Of a stretch of 64,000 nucleotides of DNA, positions 31,782-40,599 are shown one piece after another. Made by a program: the position numbers and the translations under genes. The stretch spans positions 62,001 to 126,000 of the forward strand of contig WNNJ02000171.1 of the NCBI GenBank assembly GCA_012934845.2, given 5' to 3'. Position 1 is the stretch's first letter; each line of letters begins with the position of its first letter. The notes under the pieces are model-generated. The model did no database searches. It saw only the letters and a list, made by a program, of their open reading frames with translations, and was not told the origin of the DNA. This DNA is from Pomphorhynchus laevis. Lineage: Eukaryota; Acanthocephala; Palaeacanthocephala; Echinorhynchida; Pomphorhynchidae.

Positions 31782-34688
31782 ATGGCGTCCCATCTCTCCC
31801 CCTTGTCTTCTTCGCTAGTCGATCTCGCTCCTAAGCATACTTTTCGTCTTAGTCTATTCAACACTCGCTTCATTCTTCATAAAGCTGATATGCTCCTTGA
31901 TATCTTCGATCAATTATCTATCGATATTCTCGGCATTACCGAATCCTGGCATTGTGACTCCGTCGATCTTGCTATTCGTCTTCTATGTCGCTCTGGTTGT
32001 TCTTTAGTTGAATCAGCTCGTCCAATTGCCTCTCATACATCTACTAATTTTAACCATGGCGGTATAGTTGCCATTGCTCGTCACCCAATGTCTTTACGTA
32101 AAATTAACGTTAACATCCGTTACACCTCGTTCGAATTACTCATATGCAGATTATCAACTCATTTCCCTCTGGAACTTGTGATTGTATACCGTCCAGGTTC
32201 AGTTGCCCCATCACGTATCTTCTTTAACGACCTTGCAGATCTTATGTCTCACTGTTCCTTGTCTTATACTCCTTCTTTTGTTCTCGGTGACTTTAACATT
32301 CGTCTTGATCGCCCGGCTGACTCTGACTCTATCACTTTAACTAATCTTTTTTCTGATTTTAACTATAAATTACTTTCAACAAGCCCAACTCATATTCTCG
32401 GCGGTGCTCTCGACATCATTGCTGTTCCTATCTGCTTCAATGACTATACTTCCTTGTCAATTACTGATCCTGGTTTGTCCGATCATTTCCTTGTCACTCT
32501 TACTTTTACTCGTCCCCATCCTCCTTCTCCGCCTCCACCAATATCCACACCAAGTCGACCCTGGAAACTTCTCGATATCCCTATTCTCTGCACAGCCTTA
32601 CTCAATTCTTCACTCTTTTCACTTCCTCTTAACTATCTCTCTCCCGATGATCTCTGCATTCTGTTTGATTCTAAACTTTTGTACATCATCAATAAACTTC
32701 TGCCTAGTCGACTCCGATGCTCTCAGCGCTTGCGCAATGCTCCCTGGTTCGATTCTGACTGTAGTCTTTCTAAGCGTCGACTCCGTCACTCTTTTCGTGT
32801 GTATAATCGCTTTCTTAAACGTTCTCCCAACTCACTCCCTCCAAATCTCCGTGATTCCTACTTTTCTCTACGCCGTTCACATCTTATTCTTATACGTACT
32901 AAACGTACTATATTTAGGCGAAATCAACTCGATTCATCTTTCAACTCTAAATCTCATTGGAAAATCTTAAACTCAATTCTTTCACGATCATCTACCCCTT
33001 GTAATATAAATTCTAATGAATTTTCTTCTTATCTACAAACTAAGCTATCTAATTTACTTTCCCTACTACCCATAGCCCCCTTGTACCCACTCTTTTCTTT
33101 AAATGATTCCCTCCCAGAACTATTCCACCTTCTTCTCGTTTCGTCTGATGAAGTTTCTTCGGTTCTGCTGTCATTACCTAATAAAACCTCTCCTTCTGAC
33201 CCAATTCCCACTCACTTGCTTAAAAATATCTGCTCCTCTATCTCACCCTTCCTAACCACATTGTTCAACTCGTCCATCCGTAGCCGTACATTTTCTTCCA
33301 TCTGGAAATGCGCCACGGTTCGTCCTCTCATCAAAAAGCAATCTCTCGACTCCTCACAACCATCTTCGTACCGTCCTATCTCACTTCTCCCAACACTCTC
33401 TAAACACCTTAAACGTCTTGTTCTTAAGCAAGTTAATACATATCTCTTTTCCTCCAACTTATTTCCTCCCTTTCATGCCGTTTTTCCTCTCATTACTCTA
33501 CCGAAATTGCATGTCTTAAAGTTTATAACGACTTACTCATCTCGTGCGATCAAACATAATGTAGTGTCATAATTTCTCTTGATCTATCGTCTGCTTTTGA
33601 CATCGTCGATCACTCGATTCTTCTCCGTCGCCTTCGTCATGATTATGGCTTCTCTTTACCCACTATATCATGGTTTTCTTCATATCTATCAAACCGTACA
33701 TTTCGCGAATATTCTAACTCTTCTCTCTCATCCTTCGTCCATTCCGTCCGGTGTTCCACAAGGCTCCGTATTAGGCCCTATACTTTTCTCTCTTCTTCTT
33801 GGTGATTTGTCTTCGATTTCTCATAAATTTAACTTCCATGTTATGCAATATGCTGATGACATTCTCATCTATGCTCATGCACATGTTTATCGTATTCACG
33901 ATCTTAGTGTTTTCGCTTCGGACTGTCTTGTCTCAATTTCCAATCATCTTTCTTTTCTTCGCCTTTCTCTAAATCCTGATAAATCCAAAATTATGTGGAT
34001 CCTACCTCGACGCTTCGGCTTCGAACCTTTCTCCGTATCATTAAATTCTACCATTCTTCCTGTCGTTGATAATCTCGTTTTCCTAGGCTTCCATTTTGAC
34101 AACAGACTTTTACTTAAACCTTTCGTTAGAGATAAAGTACGCTCATCTACCTTGATACTCCGCAACCTCCGTCAAGTTCGTAGATTGATCGATTTCCCTT
34201 CTTGTATGACTCTCATATTATCTCTCCTTTTTTCTAGACTCGATTATTGTCTTAGTCTATTTTCCAACTCACCTAAATCCACTCTTCTTCCCCTACAACG
34301 CATCGTCAACGCAGCTGTCCGAATTCTCCTCCGTCTTCGTCGTTTTGATCATACATCCTACCATCTTGCTTCTCTCGATTTGCCTACAATTTATTGTCGT
34401 GTTCAAATTCGTCTTCTTATCGTTGCTTTCCGCCTTGTAACTTTTCATACCCCTTCATTTCTCAACCTTCCTTTTCTTGATAATTCTCGTCCTGTTTACT
34501 GTTCCTTGCGTTCCTGTAATTCCCTTCTTTTACATGTCCCAAACTACTCTACCTCCTTTGGACTCCGCTCCTTCCTGGTGGCTGCTCCTCTATCGTGGAA
34601 TCATCTGCCCATTCATATACGCCAATCAACTTCCCTGCAGTGCTTCAAACGACAAATCCGATCCCATTTTAACAATTTATCCGCTTGA
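31782..34688 (+). pseudogene. LINE A2b ORF2 (endonuclease plus RT), two frameshifts
   Basis: 31782-33480 reads like A1 (LGDFNIRLD, SDHFLVTL, SYRPISLLPTLSKHLKRL). A frameshift near 33480 leads to a stop at 33570, and the original frame returns near 33735 with SGVPQGSVLGPILFSLL. In the shifted stretch motif A (SLDLSSAFDIVDHS) is still legible in the DNA. Unlike A1 and A3, motif C is an intact QYADDILIY. The protein ends with the same tail as A1. Confidence 0.88.
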
Positions 34689-34717
34689 CTTTTTCATTTT
34701 TGTTTGTGGACTTGTAA

Positions 34718-34734
34718 GCGTACAGCTTGTACGC
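34718..34734 (+). promoter_or_regulatory. 3'-terminal stem-loop of LINE A2b
   Basis: GCGTACA, GCT, TGTACGC: seven perfect pairs. Compared with A1 (GCGTGCA and TGCACGC), one G-C pair has become A-T on both sides, so pairing is kept. Confidence 0.82.
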
Positions 34735-34773
34735 ATTTGCCACATTAAATAAATTTGTATTATTATTAATAAG

Positions 34774-35640
34774 TGGAGCGAACTGACCGTAATCATGATT
34801 AACATTACTAAATGTGTCCACCTCAGATTTGGTCGTAGTGATTTACCAAATGATTATTCTGTTTGCGGTGAGATTATTCCCACAAATTCGTATACAAAAG
34901 ATCTTGGGATAATTGTTCAGAATTCGTTTAAAACCGACCTCAATACTGAAAATATATGCAACACGTCGAGAAAAAATTATTTACATGATCAAAAATACCT
35001 TTAGTTCGCTTCCACCCTCTCAGTTCTCACTATTATATAAGGCGTTGATCATACCAATCATTGATTATGCTTCGCCGGCGACTTTTCCTTCTACTCGTGG
35101 TGAAATAAACCAATTAGAAAAGATTCTTCGCCTATTTTCCAAGCTATGTTCTGGTCTTCGGAACATCGCCTACTGTGATACACTAAGCCAACTAAATATT
35201 ACTTCAGTTTACAAGAGATATGTGTACAATGATTTATTACAGTTATGGCGAATGATCCATGTCTTTCCTGGTTATCCATCGGAATCCGTTATTCTAAATG
35301 ATCGCCCGAGCCACAGAGGACACTCTTTATCAGTTGTTGTGCAATCACACGGGAAATGTCATAGATACTTGCGATTATCTCACAGAGCGGTAAACCTATG
35401 GAACCGATTGCCGAATTCGATCGTGTTTATGGCACAGTACAAATCTTTCCAGAATGCGCTGTGCATGTGGATAAAAAGAGAAGATTCTTTGCAGGAAATA
35501 TATAACTATATGTGACAATTTATTATTGCTGAACTACTTTTTTTTCTTTCTTTTTTTTCTTTTCTTAATATTGTGATCAGACAAAATGACTATTTTATGT
35601 GTCAAAGTCTTGTAATAAATAATAATAATAATATGAATAA
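34774..35640 (+). mobile_element. LINE B1, 3' part (RT thumb, tail, 3'UTR)
   Basis: Resumes with KWSELTVIMINITKCVHLRFG, the motif that follows motif C in CR1 RTs, then 34913-35515: YKALIIPIIDYASPATFPS, HRYLRLSHRAVNLWNRLPNS, YKSFQNALCMWIKR. One frame change lies near 34990. The 3'UTR ends TGTAATAAATAATAATAAT near 35635, the usual CR1/Jockey-type short-repeat tail. Confidence 0.88.
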
Positions 35641-35808
35641 GTCATACATGATACAATAATAGGTCTTGCACAATACAGTAAGTAATTGACAATACAGGGA
35701 TTAAGTACATAAAACCAGATTTCGCATTTTTTGATTTTAAAATTTTATTTAAATTTTATTATCTATTTTATCATTTATATTCATATTTTTCAAAAAATTA
35801 TTAAATAC

Positions 35809-35847
35809 TGTCTGTCTTTTTAATACATCGTATTAAAAAGACAGACA
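35809..35847. repeat. perfect 18-bp inverted repeat
   Basis: TGTCTGTCTTTTTAATAC, a 3-base loop ATC, then its exact complement. It lies just before the SINE. It may be a tiny foldback or a replication-derived palindrome. Confidence 0.9.
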
Positions 35848-35871
35848 TCGTATTACAGAAATGTATATCTA

Positions 35872-36060
35872 CACCACTGGAGCAGCCAGCTTAGTGGATG
35901 TTGCGTTGAATCACGATACAGACGTCCTGAGTTCAAATCCGATCAGCATCAGTCAACGGAGAAAGCAGATAATAAGGGTCGAAACGTGAAATGTAGGTCT
36001 GGGTCAGCAGCTGATGAGACCCACCCAGACTGATTAGTAGCGTCCTGCTGTATCAAAAAT
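35872..36060 (+). mobile_element. tRNA-headed SINE with hammerhead-like body
   Basis: The head has a box A-like CAGCTTAGTGG (35887-35897) and a box B-like AGTTCAAATCC (35930-35940), about 32 bases apart, as in tRNA-derived RNA polymerase III promoters. The body has GTCGAAACGTGAAATGTAGG, then CAGCAG, CTGATGA, and finally GTC followed by CTGCTG at 36045-36050. That is the frame of a hammerhead with a 6-bp stem I. Stem II and the GAAA are not intact (GATT in place of GAAA). The 3' end is not sharp. Confidence 0.65.
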
Positions 36061-37060
36061 AAGATCAATACCTGTGAGGATAATATCGTGCCACAATCGG
36101 AAAAATTTCAGCTCACAGATGCAATCAAATACAATAAAATAAATAGTTTAAATATTTTTTTAATATAGTTTAAATTTAGATCACAATATTGACTATAATA
36201 ATTCTGTTGCTTTAGCAAAAGAAACCAATTGTTTAAGCCTCAAGAAAAATTCTTGAGGCTTATTACATTCATAAAAGTCCAATATTATTATGCCAAATAA
36301 TAAACCTGACGTAACTTTAAATATTTTATAAAGATGCCGTAAACGATTCTTTTGTTCAAATAATGTTTCTATTTTATTTTTATACTTTATTTAATTTTTC
36401 TAGTACTTTTAATTATAATTTTATATTTTTCTAATTTTTTCAAATTAAGTATTTTGAATGAAAATGCCAAAATCGTGTCAAGAATATAAACAACAGTGAA
36501 AGCAGATGGTAATCGCTAATGACAGCAGCACCTGCTCATAGCAGATGACGGTGATCGTTTTGAACTTTTTTATATAAGCATGTACATTTTAAAATACATT
36601 TTAATTTTCTGAAGATGCGAACAAAAGATAGCGAAATATCAAAAATAATTTCGTCTTTCTTTTAATCCAGCTCCAATAATTATTTATAAATATTTTTTAT
36701 TACAGAAAAAATGACTAAAATTTTGATTGCATTTGATAAATTACATACGAGCAGCAGTTATCTATTTTTTACTTCATTGCTGGCATTTATTGAAACATCA
36801 CTACTGCGTTCACAATTCACGATAAAATTACCAGGTAACTAATGATTATTTATTCATTCGTATTTTGAAAGATGTTACATTTTCTTTATTATTTATTCAT
36901 ATTTTGAATTATTATTACCAAACTTTGACAACGAGGATTATCGAATATTTTTTTAAATAATTTGTTATACAACAAAATTATACATGAGGGGGGGGGTTCC
37001 TCAAATTGGCCATTCATTATTACAAGGCAACAGAAAGCCGTTAACCTACAATAGAAAAAA
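36061..37060. other. AT-rich, no gene; hairpins and half a foldback
   Basis: 36234-36262 is a perfect 13-bp hairpin (TAAGCCTCAAGAA around AAA). 36612-36690 (GAAGATGCGAACA...AGCTCCAATAATT) matches one arm of the foldback at 54471-54652. A run of nine G lies near 36988. No coding signal. Confidence 0.6.
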
Positions 37061-37063
37061 TAA

Positions 37064-37600
37064 TTAGTTTTCGAACACAGCGCAAAACTCGCTGTAGTGG
37101 GTTTTCATAAGATTAATAGGTTTGGAACAGCTGGAACGTGGCGAGCGTAAGCATGCGGAAACTGATCGTGCGATTTCAAAACTGATGTCTCGTTTCATCT
37201 TTATGGCTAGATCATGATAAGAACGCGTTGACCGATGCGTCAGTTTTGAAGCCGTGGTTTTGATTAATCTTTCCGCTTCTATGCCCATTCCTCCCGAAGT
37301 GGAGAAAATAAGAGGTATAAAAGACCCTCGTTCAACTAGCGCAATCCGCTCACTGTATTTGGCTTTCTTGCGACTCGTTGTATTCGAAGGCAGACTCAGG
37401 CTTCCGTTATATGTTCGATTGAGCAGGTACAGTAAATACATTAACATCAAAAAATGTTCGCTCAAATCGACTACCGTGTAGCCCGGAACAAACTATGTCA
37501 AGACGCGCGCTTGGATCACGGGTTGTTGTTCGTTCGAAAGGATTATCGAATAATAATACAATAATGTTTTCAACGATAGTTCCCCGCAAATGGGTCTTTA
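37064..37600 (-). mobile_element. element E fragment 1: nuclease-like C-terminal domain
   Basis: The minus-strand frames 37407-37589 (SARLDIVCSGLHGSRFERTFFDVNVF) and 37064-37465 (KKAKYSERIALVERGSFIPLIFSTSGGMGIEAE) match a domain I know from RT-bearing repeats in cnidarian and other animal genomes: aRLDI...FFDVrVf...KK..Y..RI.evE...F.PLvfs.tGGmg. The paired acidic positions suggest a PD-(D/E)XK-like nuclease, but this is inference. Nearly the same sequence is in E3 (45780-46270). Broken. Confidence 0.6.
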
Positions 37601-37639
37601 CACTAAATGGTGCTTAATTTTGAACACATGATCTGCGCT

Positions 37640-38331
37640 CCATCCGCGAAGTTATGCTTACCGCTTTTAGAATTGCAAAGCTGATGTCTTCGAATGTTAG
37701 TAATGCAATCCGCATATATTAGTTTACGATCGTATGCAACGTTTCGTGCTGCATTACTTAGTAATTTGTCAAGTTCTACCCCAATGCCGAAATTATTACT
37801 GGAATGAATACTTCTGCCTCTACAACGTGGATTCTCTCTGCGTATTTCGCACTTTACCGGCCAGCATGATATTCGAATGAGGATCTGAGTTTAGATTGGG
37901 ATAATGAAGTAGCCAAGTGATTGAATACACAAACGTCGATGTACGACCGCTCCGCTACACTCTCTTTAAAGTCCATACATATAAGGTCCATACGTGCAGA
38001 ACTGTCCTGAGTTGTTGAACTAGATATAAATTTTATATTATCTCCAACTGGTTGCAACTCCATTTCCTTTTCAACCTTATGGAATGATTCACTTAAAACA
38101 GATGATAAGGTGTCTCTAATTGCGTTATGTCTTACTATTGTTCCGCCGCCAACTCTACATGATAGAGCATGATCCACACTTAGTTGTAATCCGCACGAGT
38201 AAATACTCCCAAATCTATCATATTCAAGTCCATATCGTATAGCAATCGAGTCTCTAAACTGTTGATTGTTCAAGTAGTATCCAGTTGAAGCTTGAGGTCT
38301 TGCCGTTAGCCACGTAGATGATCCTCTATTT
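37640..38331 (-). mobile_element. element E fragment 2 (diverged relative)
   Basis: On the minus strand: STWLTARPQ, NNQQFRDSIAIRYGLEYD, CGLQLSVDHALSCRVGGG (zinc-like C..C/H set), IVRHNAIRDTLSSVL, ARMDLICMDF, RSYIDVCVFN. This is the same architecture as E1 and E3 but more distant. It continues in other frames to about 37640. The hAT element starts directly at its upstream end (38332). Confidence 0.6.
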
Positions 38332-38480
38332 CAGGGGTGGGCGAGGGCTGAGCATCAAAATGCCAAATCGAAGTTTCCAAAAATTGAAAAGGCCACATGA
38401 GTATGAAATAATTAATTCGATCTTTTTGAAAAAATATGTAATAAAAACAGAATCATATCCACTTGGTGCTAAGAATCAAT

Positions 38481-40295
38481 TCATTCATTTGATCCAAACT
38501 TTTTTTTATATTTAGCCTGTGTTAATTGATCAATGTCTGGTTCTAGGTTACTTGTTCGCAGAATGAGGCTTTCTTCAAGATGATTGTCTGATAAAGATGT
38601 TCTTTGTGATGATTTTATCTTCGTCATGTGGGAAAATGCAGATTCGCAACAGTAAGTTGTTGAAAATATAGTCAATATCTTCTGAGCATTTTTCTGTAGG
38701 GCTGAATATTTTGATGCGAAGCGCCATATATCGTAGATATCATGATTCTGAACAAAGCGATTGATAAGAATATTATCATTCAGCAACTCGATTATTTCGA
38801 TTTGAAATTCCTCTTCTACTTTATGAATTTCGACAAGATGGGGCTCAAATACAAGCGTCAGTTCTGACTCAAATGCGTCAAAATCATTGAATCGAGATTG
38901 GTATTGGGTGTGCAGATCAGTCAAATATCTTTCATAATTCTCAAGCATTTCAGCTGTCGGATAGTTCAGACGTGTAACTTCGTGCAAATATGTAAAATGA
39001 ATTTTTGAAAAATGCTTGTCCTTGATTTGGTTTCTCAATAATATGATGGTTGCACGAAATGCCTTCACCTTTTTCCAAGAAGCAAAAATGTTATTTTTCT
39101 GACCTTGTAAAGAAAGATTGAGCTCTCTTTGCTTCATCATGATATCAACTAGAAATGACATGTCGATTATGAAATAAATATTTGAAAGATCGCAACTCTT
39201 GTTCAGATTTGAAAAGAATTGAATTATTTTCTCTCTTATATCAAATACTCGCTTCAAAACGTTTGCCTCAGAAAGCCATCTAACGCTTGAGTGGTATAAG
39301 AGATCATAACTGCCGTGAAACTCGTCATTTTCCATCATTGATCTGAATTGGCGGTGTCTTGTTGCGTTTGAACGAATGAAAATTACAATTTCGTTCACTT
39401 TCTTGAAAACTGATCCCAATGAAACGGATTTTATGCAAAGATTTTGTTGGTGTAATATGCAATGAAAGGAACGAATTTCCAGTGGTTTAATAATATCTTT
39501 CATCTTTGCAATAAATCCCGAATTTTTTCCTACCATTGAAGGAGCACCGTCAGTACAAATACTCACTAGAAATTCTGGATTGACTTTTGATTTTTGAATT
39601 TGATCTTGCACTTTTTCTAAGATGTCAATTCCACGAGCTTGCCCTTTTAGAGTTTGCATACCTAATAGTTCTTCTCGTAGATTGAAATTTTTGTCAACGA
39701 TTCGTATAAAAATGAGTAATTGGGCAGAGTCAGTAGAATCAGTTGACTCATCAATAGCCAATGAATAGAATGCATTTGGATCTGCTAAGAGAAAAGATAG
39801 TTTTTGTTGTAAATTTTTCGCAATATCGGTTTGGCGACTGACTATTGTTCGCCGAGAGAGCGCAAGATTCTCATATTTTTCAACTTTATCTGGATCTATG
39901 CATTTTACTGTTGTAGTTATGGCCTCTTTGATGAATTCTGAGTCGGAATATGGCTTTCCTCTTTTACCCATAAGATGTGCAATCAAATAGCTCGCTTTTG
40001 TTTGTAAAAGTCCCAAATTGAATATATTCTTGAATAATGTTTGTTGTTTTTTGATTGATTTTTTTAGTTCTAGAATTTTCTCTTTTCTACACTCACCATC
40101 AAGTCTACATATTGGCATATTGATATGCGTGCCATAATGTTTTTCTGCATTGAATTTCTTGATCGTTGTTAAGTTAGCTCTACAAATTAAGCACACCATC
40201 CCGTTTTTACTCTGAACAAAGAAGTAATCATATTCCCATTCTATATTAAAAACTCTATTCTCTGAATCTATCTTTCTCTTTTTTTGCGATGACAT
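38481..40295 (-). CDS. hAT transposase, 604 aa, uninterrupted
   Basis: Residues about 25-60: BED-like finger (MVCLICRANLTTIKKFN followed by HYGTH). About 170-560: hAT RNase-H-like core: FYSLAIDESTDSTDSAQLLI (first catalytic D), SICTDGAPSMVGKNSGF (second D), FHCILHQQNLC, SSVRWLSEAN. About 545-585: C-terminal dimerisation motif CCESAFSHMTKIKSSQRTSL. The arrangement resembles GTF2IRD2/ZBED5/SCAND3-type transposases (Charlie/SPIN branch). Length and motifs are complete and both terminal repeats are present, so it might still be active or recently was. The stop lies about 150 bases from the element end. Confidence 0.93.
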   Translation of the reverse strand: MSSQKKRKIDSENRVFNIEWEYDYFFVQSKNGMVCLICRANLTTIKKFNAEKHYGTHINMPICRLDGECRKEKILELKKSIKKQQTLFKNIFNLGLLQTKASYLIAHLMGKRGKPYSDSEFIKEAITTTVKCIDPDKVEKYENLALSRRTIVSRQTDIAKNLQQKLSFLLADPNAFYSLAIDESTDSTDSAQLLIFIRIVDKNFNLREELLGMQTLKGQARGIDILEKVQDQIQKSKVNPEFLVSICTDGAPSMVGKNSGFIAKMKDIIKPLEIRSFHCILHQQNLCIKSVSLGSVFKKVNEIVIFIRSNATRHRQFRSMMENDEFHGSYDLLYHSSVRWLSEANVLKRVFDIREKIIQFFSNLNKSCDLSNIYFIIDMSFLVDIMMKQRELNLSLQGQKNNIFASWKKVKAFRATIILLRNQIKDKHFSKIHFTYLHEVTRLNYPTAEMLENYERYLTDLHTQYQSRFNDFDAFESELTLVFEPHLVEIHKVEEEFQIEIIELLNDNILINRFVQNHDIYDIWRFASKYSALQKNAQKILTIFSTTYCCESAFSHMTKIKSSQRTSLSDNHLEESLILRTSNLEPDIDQLTQAKYKKKFGSNE

Positions 40296-40453
40296 CTGAT
40301 GGGGTAACCAAAAATTTTCTTGTAAATATCAAAAAATGATAAGATTCAAAGGAAAAGTATCTAAATAAAAAATTAGAGAAAAAATACATTGTTAATATGA
40401 TAATTTCTATCTTGCCTTTTTTTGAAAAATGCTCGGAGGCCGCATAAACTAGG

Positions 40454-40479
40454 CTCGGAGGCCGCATGCGGCCTCCGAG
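40454..40479. repeat. perfect 26-bp GC-rich palindrome in the hAT end
   Basis: CTCGGAGGCCGCA followed at once by its reverse complement. GCTCGGAGGCCGCAT also occurs directly repeated 20 bases earlier (40433). It lies in the subterminal region upstream of the transposase, where hAT transposases usually bind repeated short motifs. Confidence 0.9.
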
Positions 40480-40599
40480 GCCGTAGATGCCCACCTCTGC
40501 TCTAGTATTTATAATTTTTTTTCAAATATTGCAGATTACAAATATTATATTAAAAATTTTTAATAAAAAATTAGATATTTACAGCAAAGTTTCCCTGGC

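Larger units (their letters stand above)
30500..34770 (+). mobile_element. LINE A2b: second A-type LINE, lacking its 5' end
   Basis: Starts inside the ORF1 finger (CDNKN) and continues through ORF2 to the stem-loop and TTATTATTAATAA tail at 34770. It is nearly identical to A1 over its length, including the ORF1 frameshift. Joined to A2a without spacer, it gives the order ORF1, ORF2 stub, ORF1', ORF2. Confidence 0.88.
38332..40499 (-). mobile_element. hAT DNA transposon with open transposase
   Basis: Ends CAGGGGTGGGC (38332) and, inverted, CAGAGGTGGGC (40499) form short hAT-type terminal repeats. They are flanked by an 8-bp target duplication CTCTATTT / CTCTAGTA with two differences. One open transposase gene fills most of the element. 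A GC-rich 26-bp palindrome lies just inside the transposase-5' end. It seems younger than its surroundings. Confidence 0.88.
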
